A DNA stretch of 64,000 nt from Phaeosaccion multiseriatum (lineage: Eukaryota; Ochrophyta, other classes). The DNA lies in the NCBI GenBank assembly GCA_965112735.1, contig OZ218955.1, positions 3,286,001-3,350,000 of the forward strand. The letters run 5' to 3'. Of this stretch, positions 27,709 to 38,099 are shown one piece after another (within the stretch, counting starts at the first letter, position 1; every line of letters starts with the position of its first letter). The notes beneath the pieces are model-generated. The model had not been told where the DNA came from and did not search any database. It saw nothing but the letters and a program-made list of their open reading frames with translations. The position numbers and the translations under genes were made by a program.

Positions 27709-29632
27709 TCCATCCCCTCCTCCATGGATTCACGCTGAAGCCTTTGTCCTCATACATTGTCGAGATATCTGTCTCGTGCGTAGAGTTGCCGACAAAGGTA
27801 TTGGCAGCCAACACAGCCCTCTTGCTCTCGTCGCTAATGTCTTTACCCAGAAAGGCTCCCCACATGGTGTCCGTGATGGTACAGCCTCGCAGAGTGGCTT
27901 TGTAGCTCGCTGAGGGGTGTACCTCCTTCGACTCATTCTTCAGGACCATCCCCAGCAGCTCGGAGGAAATGGAGCACTGCTCTATGGCGATATCGGCTTC
28001 ATCCACCAAGATGGCCGTGCCCTTTGAGTGTTCAATGACAAAATTTTGCCGGGATGGTGGGGGTTGGGGGGTGGGGGTGGCGAACGAGGAGGAGGTGAAA
28101 GGCAGCGACGAACAGTGGAGAACGCAAGAAGAGAGAGAGAGAGAGAGTTGAAGAGAGCTTGCGATTCTTCTTGCAGCGGCGGCGCTGCCGTGTGCTAACG
28201 GCAGTCAGCATGTAGAGAGAGAGAGGGGGGGGGTAGTGGCTGGGGGTAAGCGGTTGACTTGGGGGAAACTTGCCTGCCTCGCCTCCACATCGCAACCACG
28301 CAGTATGCAGCCCAGTCCAGAGGTCTCAACGGCAGGGAAAAAAGTGGGTTCGCTGTCCTCATGCCACCCCTCCTCGCAACACTCGCACTCCCATCCTCCG
28401 TACGGGCTCGTGCCTGTGACGACTCTGATGTCCTCAAGGAAGCACCCCGTTGCGAAGACGGAGCTCGAGGGACTAAAAATGCCGACACGAGGGCACCGAA
28501 GCATTGCACGTGACCCGAAGACGCCGCCGCCGCTGCTGCTGCTGCTGGGCCCATTACCACTGCCAGTTCGTCGTTCCTCCTCTTCCCTCTCGGCGAGACT
28601 CGGTCCTCTCACGCGGACACCACCGCCAAGCATCAGAGGCTCGTCACCGGTCAGCTCGATGTACGCCGTGAGCTTCATGCAGACGCCTTGCTGCTCGCGG
28701 AAGAGGTGCTCAGATGCGAAGCGCCGGAGCTCCTTCTCCGTGGAGACCTCCACTGTCGGCTCCTTGTCGTACATGAACGCGTTCATCAAGACGGCGAACT
28801 CTTCCTCCTCCTCAACTGTCTCGCCCATGCCACCCTTGCCTTTCTGCTGAGGTTGGGCAGCAGTGGGTGGTTTCCTGTTGGCCGTGGACGCCTCGGTGCT
28901 TCCCGCCTGGTGCTCCTGTCTTTCCTCCGCTTCTGTGGTCTCCTCGCCATCAGACCTCCCACGCGCTTCGAGACAGACTTGGGGTAGCTCTCTGTAATGC
29001 GTGTGGCAAATCCTTCTGTCGCAATGACTGGTGCTGAAGTACACTGCCTTCTCCTGGCAGCGCCTTGCTCGTTTGCCTCCCACCGAAGCGCTGCAGGATG
29101 AGTCACCCAGAGCCGCAGCTAGGACCAGGAAGCCTCCCCAGCTAGGGCTATCCATCGCCTCGAGCACCTAGGCAAAGGGGCGAGGCGCGTAGCGGACGGA
29201 TTGTGAATAGAACGACCCGCAGAGAGTTCATTCAACAATGATGCAGTACAAAGGCGGGAGTAGACGACTGACCTTTGCCGGTCCGAGCGTGGCGAAGGGG
29301 TCGAGGTCCGCCATGGCCGTCGTCCAGCACTCCACCACCGAGTCCACCACTTCGCGGGACTCCCAGCAGGAGGCAGACAGAGCCAGCACCCCATCCGCGG
29401 GGAGGAAGGAGGATGCGTGAGCCATGAGACCGCGGGGAAGGTTGGTGAACAGCGCCGCCGCTTCCTGGGTCTGCCTCCGACTCTGGGCGCGGGTCTTGTG
29501 AACGGGCTCCCGAGGCCCCGCTGCGGCGTCCTGATTGTGCCTGCTCTTGTCTTCCCCCCGCTTGCGCAGTCGCTGGCGCTGGCGCTGCCGTTTGCCTGAG
29601 GGCGTGCCGACATGGCTGCTTTTCTTCATCAT
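27659..29632 (-). CDS. F-box/beta-helix protein, right (intact) copy, 3 exons, 538 aa
   Basis: Exons in gene order: 29273-29632, 28274-29167, 27659-28021; total 1617 bp, in frame. The start MMKKSSHV is the one shared with the other copy; an in-frame ATG four codons earlier (29644) exists only here. Residues about 50-90 resemble an F-box, the module that binds Skp1 in SCF ubiquitin ligases. A Cys-containing segment follows (ARRCQ...TSHCDRRICHTHY), then an acidic stretch, then an N-terminal-to-C-terminal series of beta-helix strands with paired GC motifs. F-box plus beta-helix is the layout of FBXO10/FBXO11-type proteins; a substrate-receptor role is inference. Intron 2 is of the GC-AG type. 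The last 17 or so codons (after WRRGW) come from the spacer and differ entirely from the other copy. Confidence 0.6.
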
Positions 29633-30256
29633 TGGAATGGCCAACTCTCTGAGGAGGTATAGCAGAGGAACAAGAGGGCGGGGGCGAGGCGTGATAGGCT
29701 CGAGCGATATGAGGTCAGCAAGCCGGTCGTGAGAGAGGGCGCTCGCTGGGAGGGAGGGAAGGGAAAGGCGGCGCTAAGGGGTGGAAGAGCGTCTGAACCC
29801 CCCTCGGGGAAATTTGCATTTACGCTCCCCCTGCCCCACACGCACCCACGTGCAGAGCGAAAAAGAGAATGAGAGAGAGGCAGAAGGGCAATCGAAGGGT
29901 CAGGTTTGGTGTTAATGTAGCCCACCAACAACAAGCCTTCAACATTGAGGTTATGGTGTGGCCGAAACTTTCTCTCTCTCTTCACATGTTGCACGTGACA
30001 AGTCTGTCAGAGCACCACTCCCTCGCCCTAATGGAGGAGTGTGTACCAAGCCCCTTTCTTCTCACACGTCCCCTGACGGTGTTCGTCGCTGTCCGTCACT
30101 GGCCATGAGGCAGACTGAGCGGAGGAGGCGGAGGGTCACGCGCTCAACGCGGGTAGGGGCGAGGAAGAGAGGATGGCACCCTACAGCCTGCTGTCAAGCA
30201 GCTCGGGGGGGGGGCGCGAGAAGAAGCTTCACTCGAGCGAAGACTACTGCAGTGCC
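27709..30256. repeat. Right arm of a large inverted repeat
   Basis: Reverse complement of about 23764-26271. Differences by eye are scattered substitutions and small indels, for example 5 bp fewer near 28911 and 9 bp more near 28364. The outer end is near GACTACTGCAGTGCC (30242-30256), after which the two flanks diverge completely. Confidence 0.9.
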
Positions 30257-30485
30257 AAAAGTACACATGAGGTGATGACACTGTTTGTAGGTCTATTTTG
30301 GGGAGTTGAGACATCGATATTGCCTGCGGAGGGGACTACACTTGACAGCATTGTTGGAAGCCCCCCCCCTTACGTAAAATCGATTACCCACTCTCGAAAA
30401 CAGACCTCCTCTTCGACCTGTCGAACACCTAAATACTAAGCCCTCCCAGAGGGAGACAGAGTGTATCACCCTTTGCTGCACCACG
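30257..30485. other. Short intergenic region
   Basis: About 230 bp between the outer end of the right repeat arm and the stop codon of the Maf gene. Apart from a poly-C run (about 30361-30369) nothing recognisable is seen. Confidence 0.5.
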
Positions 30486-30589
30486 CTACACCTTGCTCTC
30501 CCGGATGAGGCCCGCCAGGGCACCGGAGAACTTGTGCATAGGGAAGCCCATGACGTTGAAGTAGCACCTGTTGACGGACCCGTGACGGA

Positions 30590-30636
<47 letters not shown>

Positions 30637-32604
30637 GAAGAGTGCAAGTGAGTAGTACAGCACCACGGAGCGGCAGGGCACAGGTGGCGGGCAGTGTAGG
30701 AGGCGAGGGCTAGGGAGAGTGAGGTAGAGATATACCAAGAGGGAGAGAGGGAGAGAGAAAAGAAAGAGAGAGGGAGGGGGGTGGAGAGGCAACGAGAGAG
30801 ACAGAGCTGGTACACGAGAGGCCCACATGCACATCGACGCGAACGAAGGAAGGAATGGGGAGACCGCAGCGCACTACACGGTTAAAGCCGCGATTCGCCC
30901 ACCCCCCACAACAAAAGGCCCATTCAAACACACAAGTCATGGGTACTGGATGTGGGACCCAAGCGGGAGGTTCAGCCCGTCGCGGTGGCGCCCCCTCTTC
31001 CTCTTGTCCCACTGAAGCCTTGCTTGAAGCTTACCCATCTATCTTCTGCACAAATTGCCCGCCCCAGCCCTGTATGCCATACGCTCCAGACTTGTCAAAG
31101 GGTTCTCGGGTGGCAATGTAGGCTCGAATTTCTGTCTCCGAAAGCGGGGCAAAGAGCACCGAGGTGGTTTCGTAAAATCTTAGAGCCGGCTCGGTGCAGC
31201 CCCCCTGGGAAGTGAAAATGGCTACCCCGCTGTGGACGAGGTGCTGTCTGCCGCTCAGTGATGACAGCATACGGAAGGCCTCCTCGTCGTCCTGGGGCTG
31301 AAGTGAAGGGGGATATGGAGACGAGGGCGTGTGTGTATATATGAGAGGGAGAGAGAGTGCGTGTGCTATACAATACCATGGATGGAGAGAGAGTAAGCTG
31401 TGTCTGGTCCATCGGAGATGCATTTGCGATGGCTCCCCCCACCCCTCATGACAGACCGACGGTAGGCTGGCTTACACTATTACTACTGCTACAAGAACTA
31501 CTACTACTGCTACGACAACAACTACTACTACCACCACTACCACCACCATTACTACTACAACTACCACCACCACCACCACCACCAGCAGCACCACCACCAC
31601 CACCACCACTACTACTACTACCACCATCACAACCACCACCACCATGTACCTTTTCTAGGATCTTCCCATCGAGATCCACGATAGTGTCTGAGCCTACCAC
31701 GACTGTGGGGCTGCTGTAGCCCCCCGCCAGGAGCAGCTTCTCCGCCACTTCCCGGGCCTTGTATTCAGCGTTGGTGGCGGCGTAGTCCCCCGGGTGGGCG
31801 AAGGAGGACTTATCGAGATCCTCCTCAAAACCCGACACCTCGACCTGTTTAATGTGGAGGGGCAGTGTAGTATTTGCTGAGGGGCAGCGAAGTATTTGCT
31901 GCTGATTTACTTGGGGCTGTACTCAACAAGGTACTGGCAGGCCGCGAGCGCAATCCCTCCCCCCCCCCCTCCCCCTCCTTCCCTCACATCCCCTTCCACT
32001 ACTTGCAAAGGCCAACCCCACCCCCTAACGCAAAGGCCGGACACGACTCACGATCGGACTGAGCCCCATGAGGTCGAAGATTTCTTTCCGCCTCGGGCTC
32101 TGACTTGCGAGCACGACCTTGTAAGGAGTAGGAGTAGGAGTAGGAGTCGGAGTCGGAGTCGGAGTAGGAGGAGGAGGAGGAGGAGTAGGAGTAGGAGTAG
32201 GAGGAGGAGGAGGAGGAGGAGAGGAGAGGGGGGTCACATCACTATGGTTTAGATATGTTATTTGGAATATTCCTTATGCTCACCTTGCAAGACGCCATGA
32301 AGTCGGTGTGGTGGAGTAAGGTGCTGCCTTCTGTCCCTATCGTACTCAATCCTCCAGCCCCACCGGCGGCGGCTGAAGACGACGCCGACATTGCCACTTC
32401 ACCCGCCCCGCACCCTCTCCTCCTCCTATCCCAGCCTTCGCCGCCCCTCTTCTTTCCTGAAGTGCCCCAGGGAGCACGAGTTGCACTTTGGTGGTGAATG
32501 AAAGCGCTGCACGGGCGGAACAGCGACGGCCCACCACACGAGCAGCACGCAGCAGCAGCAGCAGCAGCAGCGATGAGTGTCACAGACCGGGAGCTACGTT
32601 TCAT
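30486..32604 (-). CDS. Maf-family nucleotide pyrophosphatase, 5 exons, 308 aa
   Basis: Exons in gene order: 32284-32604, 32052-32117, 31650-31844, 31035-31297, 30486-30567; total 927 bp, in frame. Maf proteins hydrolyse non-canonical nucleoside triphosphates to monophosphates. The diagnostic parts are all present: VVLASQSPRRKEIFDLMG (about 108-125), a conserved N-AEYKA-REVAEKL helix, VVVGSDTIVDLDGKILEKP (catalytic Asp about 182), the EEAFRMLSSLSGRQHLVHSG block, GAYGIQGWGGQFV, and CYFNVMGFP near the end. The first exon adds about 107 residues before the Maf core. These open with a hydrophobic Ala-rich stretch after basic residues ([19 protein letters not shown]), which could be an organelle-targeting leader. 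Introns hold ACT/ACC repeats (31475-31640) and GGA/AGT repeats (32127-32222). The gene is head to head with the TTLL9-like gene. Confidence 0.9.
31475..31640 (+). repeat. ACT/ACC trinucleotide array in a Maf intron
   Basis: Tandem CTACTA and CACCAC units fill most of the intron between the exons ending at 31650 and starting at 31297. The array lies close to the donor on the minus strand. Confidence 0.85.
32127..32222 (+). repeat. GGA/AGT array in a Maf intron
   Basis: Mixed GGAGTA and GGAGGA units next to the acceptor of Maf exon 2 on the minus strand. On the gene strand they act as a pyrimidine-rich tract. Confidence 0.8.
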
Positions 32605-32970
32605 AGCGCTGCCTGCCCAAGTAAAAAAGGATCAAAAAAGCAAGGAAGGAAGAGAGTAAGTCAATGAACAACATATGTCACGAGCTGTTACGGGTGCGCC
32701 AAAAAAAAAGAGCATTGCACCCCACATCACAATAAACCACTCAGAAGGGGCGCCAGAAAGTGGGGGAGCGATCAAGGCACAGGGTACAGCGCTGCGGATC
32801 GGAAGGAGGGGCCAGAAGTGAGGATTTGGGACTGAGGATGCCGGCTGCTGCTGCTGTCCTCCCCCCACCAGTAGCAAGGAGGAGCACACGCGCAAGTGCT
32901 TGAAAGAAGCCATCCTGCACTTGGAGCTACCAACAGCACTACTACGGGCGATCTCACTACTTCGAGAAGG
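32605..32970. promoter_or_regulatory. Divergent promoter region of Maf and TTLL9-like genes
   Basis: 366 bp separate the Maf start codon (32604, minus strand) from the TTLL9-like start codon (32971, plus strand). The region is A-rich on the Maf side, with poly-A runs near 32624-32638 and 32700-32709. No defined box is identified. Confidence 0.45.
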
Positions 32971-35766
32971 ATGGACAAGACTGCAGGCCCTCGGCGGTCT
33001 TCAGGGCCGGGGGGGGGTGGAGGGACCATTCGCTTCAAGACGACATTCAATAACACCATTGTCGACGCAATGAGGGCACGAGGGTGGAAGGAGAGCTGTG
33101 GGGCTGATGATTGGAACTTCTGCTGGGTGGAGCGAGACGTGGCGTACGACACATTCGACAGCACCCATTTGCTGGCCTGGCAGCGAGTCAATCACTTCCG
33201 CAACGACAAGGAGCTGTGCAGGAAGGACCTCCTAGTGAAGAACCTCAAGAAGAGGAAGCGCGCCCTGCAGAAGGAGGGCCACCTTGACGAGGCAAGCAAG
33301 TACTCGTTCTGGCCAGTGACTTATGTGTTGCCCGGCGAGTACGCCCTCTTTGCCGAGGAGTTCAAGAGGAGATCTTCTTCATCCCTCTCGGGGAAAGGGG
33401 CAGCAGCAGCCGCCGCCGCAGCAGCCGCCCCGTCAGGAGCTGACGCAGGAGGTACCAATCGGCTGAGTGGTAGTGGGTCGGGCAGCGGCAAGTCACAAGG
33501 CAGAGGAGGAAACAATACCACTTGGATCATGAAACCCGTGGGCCGCTCGCAGGGGCAGGGCATTTTCATCTTCACCAAGCTTAGTCAGGTCAACAAGTGG
33601 AAGAAGAGCCACACGGGGCTACGGCAGCAGTGGGGGGAGCAGCGCAGCAGCCGAGAGGAGAGCAACGTGGAGGTGTACGTTGTTCAGGAGTATGTGACTT
33701 CGCCCTACCTCATCGCGGGGCGGAAGTTCGACATGCGGCTCTACGTCCTCGTCACTTCCTTCATGCCCATGACGGTGTGGCAGTATAGGGCGGGCTTCTG
33801 CCGCTTCTCGCATGCGCGGTACTCGAATGACAGTGGGGATTTGGTGGATAAAGACAAGCATCTAACTAATGTGGCCGTCCAGAAGCGATCTGTAAGTGGG
33901 TGGGTGGGTTGGTGGGTGGATGATGGGAGGGAGAACGAGTTGGGGTGGGTGAGTGGGTGAATGAGTGGGTGAACGAGTGGGTGTGGGTGGGTGGGGGAGG
34001 AGGCACGCACGTGTGTACATGGGGGGTGAAAGGCAAAGGGAGGGAAAGTTCTTCCTATCGTTCCATCGAGGAGCACTCAAACAACCCTCCACCACACTAC
34101 AACCAGTTCCAGTGTCTTAATCATCTCGTCTCTTTCGCACGTACTCCCCTCCTCACTCGGGTCGGATCAATCTTCGCTCGGCACCCACAGGACGGTTACG
34201 ACAAGGCCTTCGGCGGCAAGTGGGACCTCCGCCAGCTGAAACTGCACATGATGAGTCGACACGGAGTGGCGAAGGTGGACCAGGCCTTCTCGGAGATCAC
34301 TGACTTAGTGCTACGCAGCCTGGAGAGCGTGAGGGGAGTCATGATCAGCGACAAGCACTGCTTTGAGCTCTACGGTTACGACGTGCTCTTCGATGACAAA
34401 GTGAGTGAAGGAGTGAGGCAGCAGGACCACCCAGAGCCAGTTCAGTAGACTCTCCAGAACCTTCCAGAACCATCCACTACCCTCCAGTATCAGACAAAAA
34501 GACATGTACGAGACCCGCCGCCATTGCAGAAGGAGCGAAACCATGCGTGTCAAAGGCAGGGAGAGGAGACACATGTCCTTCGACAGAGAAGTGGAGTTGC
34601 CGTTCGACTCCTCCACAAGCGCGTCCTTATCGCTGTCATCCTCCCTCCCTCCCTCCCTCCCTCCCTCCCTCCCTCCCTCCCTCTCCCTCCCTCTCCCTCC
34701 CTCCACTCCACTCCTCCCTCCCTCTCCCTCACTCCCTCACTCCCTCACTCCCTCTCTCCCTTCCTCCCTCCCTCCCTCCCTCCCTCCCTTCCTCCCTCCC
34801 TGCCTGCCTCCCATCCCTCAGCTCAAGCCGTGGCTCCTCGAGGTCAACGCCTCCCCTTCCCTGAGCGCCACCAACCCCGAGGACCGCAAGCTGAAAATGG
34901 GTCTCCTGACGCACCTTCTCGACGTTGTAGACATGGAGGGAGAGCGCACGGGAGATGAGACCACCGTGGGTGGGTTCGACCTCGTGTACGCCAACCATGA
35001 GAGAGTGCGACCGACCTTCCAATGCGGGGGAGGCGTTAATGCCAATGCTAATGGGACTAGTACCACCACCACCACCAGTAGTAGTGGCGGTGGTAGCAGC
35101 GGCGGCAGTGGCAGAAGTAGTAGTAGTAACAGCAGCAGCAGTAGAGGTAGTTGTGGTAGCAGCGATTCGCTGTACACGTCCACACTGGGCATGGACATTC
35201 CCCCTCTCGCTCAGCAGTCATCGGCCTCCTCGTCTCACACTTCGATAGCAAAGGCTGGGGGTGGTGGTGGAGGAGGAGGAGGAGGCAAGGGAGGAGGAGG
35301 AAGCGGTAGCAGCAGCAGTAGCAGGGGGAACAGCAACAGGGCGGGGAGCAGCGGCAGCAGCAGTGGTGGTGGTGGTGGTGGAGGAGGAGGAGGAGGAGGA
35401 GGAGGAGGAGGAGGTGGAGGAGGAGGAGGAGGAGGAGGAGGAGGAGGGGCAGGAGCAGGAGGAGGAGGAGGAGGAGGAGCAGCAGCAGCAGGAGGAGGAG
35501 GAGGAGCAGGAGGAGGAGAAGGAGGAGGAGCAGGAGCAGGAGGAGGAGGAGGAGGAGCAGGAGGAGGAGGAGGAGGAGGAGGAGGAGGAGGAGGAGGAGG
35601 AGGAGGAGGAGGAGGAGGAGGAGTAGGAGGAGTAGGAGGAGCGGGAGGAGGAGCAGGAGGAGGAGTAGGAGGGGCAGGGCCGTACTCCCCCCTGCCTCAC
35701 TCCTCATCCTCTGTGAGTCTGGACCGGGAGAAGCGGGGCGTGGTACTGCCTGCGGCAGTCAAATGA
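32971..35766 (+). CDS. TTLL9: TTLL9-like tubulin tyrosine ligase-like glutamylase with polyglycine tail, 3 exons, 691 aa
   Basis: Exons: 32971-33891, 34191-34400, 34822-35766; total 2076 bp, in frame. TTLL enzymes ligate amino acids, usually Glu, to tubulin; TTLL9 acts on ciliary axonemes. Order of motifs: [71 protein letters not shown] (ATP-grasp loop), [55 protein letters not shown], and VGGFDLVY. This match to TTLL9 is close over the whole catalytic region. An Ala/Gly/Ser insert splits the segment before the ATP-grasp loop. The C-terminal extension (about residues 490-691) is Ser/Gly-rich and contains about 140 residues of nearly pure Gly encoded by GGA repeats (35258-35690). It is unusual for the family and may be variable in length. 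Confidence 0.88.
35258..35690 (+). repeat. GGA/GGT array inside the TTLL9-like coding region
   Basis: Tandem GGA units with interspersed GCA, GGT and GTA. They are in frame as polyglycine in the last exon. The opposite strand reads poly-Leu or poly-Ser and is not coding. Confidence 0.9.
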
Positions 35767-37614
35767 GCTTGTTGCTGACTTGACTTTGGGGGAAGCGGGC
35801 AGAGGGGTGGGTGGATGGCAGTGGTTGGTCCTTGCTTGGAGTAAGAGTAGACCGCCTATGCACGGTGGTGCTGCCGGCGCATCTCATCTTTGGACGGCGT
35901 GGGGGCGTGCGTGGCTGCGGCGGTGTGTGACGCGCGCGAGAGCTCCTCCCCTCGCTGGCTTTACACGCGCACGGCCATGTTCCCGCTCGGCTGGGAAAAA
36001 GAGGCTTGTCCATTCTTGTTAGCGACGGAGCTGTTAGGCCGGAGGAGATGTTAGCTTTTAGAAGGCGGGAGGAGGAGGAGGAGGAGGAGGGGGAGGAGGA
36101 GGAGGAGGAGGAGGAGGAGGAGGAGGAGGAGGAGGAGGAGGAGGAGGAGGAGGAGGAGGAGGAGGAGGAGGAGGAGGAGGAGGAGGAGGAGGAGGAGGAG
36201 GAGGAGGAGGAGGAGGAGGAGGAGGAGGAGGAGGAGGAGGAGGAGGAGGAGGAGGAGGAGGAGGAGGAGGAGGAGGAGGAGGAGGAGGAGGAGGAGGAGG
36301 AGGAGGAGGAGGAGGAGGAGGAGGAGGAGGAGGAGGAGGAGGAGGAGGAGGAGGAGGAGGAGGAGGAGGAGGAGGAGGAGGAGGAGGAGGAGGAGGAGGA
36401 GGAGGAGGAGGAGGAGGAGGAGGAGGAGGAGGAGGAGGAGGAGGAGGAGGAGGAGGAGGAGGAGGAGGAGGAGGAGGAGGAGGAGGAGGAGGAGGAGGAG
36501 GAGGAGGAGGAGGAGGAGGAGGAGGAGGAGGAGGAGGAGGAGGAGGAGGAGGAGGAGGAGGAGGAGGAGGAGGAGGAGGAGGAGGAGGAGGAGGAGGAGG
36601 AGGAGGAGGAGGAGGAGGAGGAGGAGGAGGAGGAGGAGGAGGAGGAGGAGGAGGAGGGGGTTGGACCACCTCTGCCTCTCTCTATCTCCTTACCACTGCT
36701 TCTTGCCGTGGAATGGAGGCGCACATGTCCATCATCGTTGAGCACGGCAATCCCCACAGAGGGAGAGGCATCGCCACAGGGAGAGTGGCGAGGTGGTGAT
36801 GAAAAGTGGCCGACATGGGGTGTGAGCCAATCAGTTTCGGTTTCAGTTTCAGTGTTCCCTTTCCCTGGTGACCCCCTCTTGCACGTGTTCGGCCTGATCT
36901 TGAGACTCAGGTGATAGACGTATCGCAAGGGTGGGAAGGGGATTCATTGACTTAATAGGAATCACCGAAGAAATTGAAAGTGGATGTGTGCGTGTGTGTG
37001 TGCGTGGGGGAAGGGAAGTTCAACTTTCAGTGTCAGCACCCAGCTGTGATTTTACTGTGTGGATACACAACCCGCGTTATACGTTGTCATCGCGGTCCGT
37101 ACAACAGTGTAATATAGAATATAGAAAAAAAGCTTGGCTGAGAGACTTTGTCTTTTACGTCAAGCAGCAGGAGGACGTCAACGAGGAGGAAGTCCCGCGG
37201 AGGAGCGAGGGGCCGCCGCAGTGGAGGCCGCAGCAGCAGTAGGAGCAGCAGCAGCTGAGGGAGCAGCAGAAGCACCACACAATCGCTTAAGGACCTGAGG
37301 AGATCGTCGCGTCCGTACAACAGCTGCCACTTGGCGAACGGCAGCTCTCATAGTCCTACTCCATCTTTGTGGCCACTAAGCTTTTTTGGTAGGTAGGAGG
37401 CAGCTGCTAGGGGAAGAGCTTGCGACAACACTTTCGGTCTGAGCGGGCGAGGGTGAGGCTAGTCTCCGCCGCTCTTCTTATCCGCAGTACATCATCTTCT
37501 TGTGGTATCGGGCAAGAGTATTCTAGGGTGTTTCCTCCTTCTGAAACTCTCCCGATGCGGTGAGAGTCCCTGCCTACGCTACTATATACTGCTGGGCCTT
37601 TCTGCCTCCACCAC
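35767..37614. other. Intergenic region containing a giant GGA array
   Basis: Between the TTLL9-like stop and the first SulP gene. Apart from the GGA array (36068-36656) the sequence shows short CAG-rich tracts (about 37200-37270) and a T-rich segment near 37380-37390. Long frames across the array encode only poly-Glu, poly-Ser or poly-Pro and are not genes. The last few hundred bases should hold the SulP promoter. Confidence 0.6.
36068..36656 (+). repeat. Giant GGA trinucleotide array
   Basis: About 590 bp of GGA repeats, interrupted only by a G-rich step near 36090; the remaining roughly 187 units look perfect. The plus strand is all purine. Confidence 0.95.
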
Positions 37615-38051
37615 ATGGCGAATGGGGAAAAGGAGCCACTTGTGGTAAACGCGGAGACCACTAAGCAGCCGCCGTCTCTGGTGGTGAATGGGGGCGGTGC
37701 TCACGGTGCAAGTGAGAGGGTGCAGCCCCATGACAACTTAGTGGTGGAGGACAGCCCCATCGAAGAGGAGGAGCAGCGAGCTGGTGCCGATGAAACGCAT
37801 GGGAGGGGTCCGATGAAACTCGGAGCAGGGCTAGGGGGTGCCTTCGTTATTCTGCTGTATGGGGCAATCAATTCGGTCATCGTGCTGCCCGTGCTCTATG
37901 GCTTTGCAGGTACACATCGTACTAGGGGGTTGGGGATGAGGACATTCGTAACTCCATATACAGCCCTGTCCCTCCTTCTTCTTCCTCTCTCCTCCCGCCG
38001 CTGCTGCTGCCAGTACTTACCCTGCCTGTGCTCGTGTTGCTCTCTTTGCTA

Positions 38052-38099
<48 letters not shown>

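Noticed and set aside
27226-27905. Plus-strand frame of about 200 codons in the spacer and right repeat arm
   Set aside because: Half of it is antisense to the last exon of the right F-box copy and the rest has no recognised similarity.
36006-36928. Long open frames on both strands across the GGA array (poly-Glu, poly-Ser, poly-Pro)
   Set aside because: They consist only of the trinucleotide repeat, which has no stop in several frames; no conserved sequence or splice structure surrounds them.
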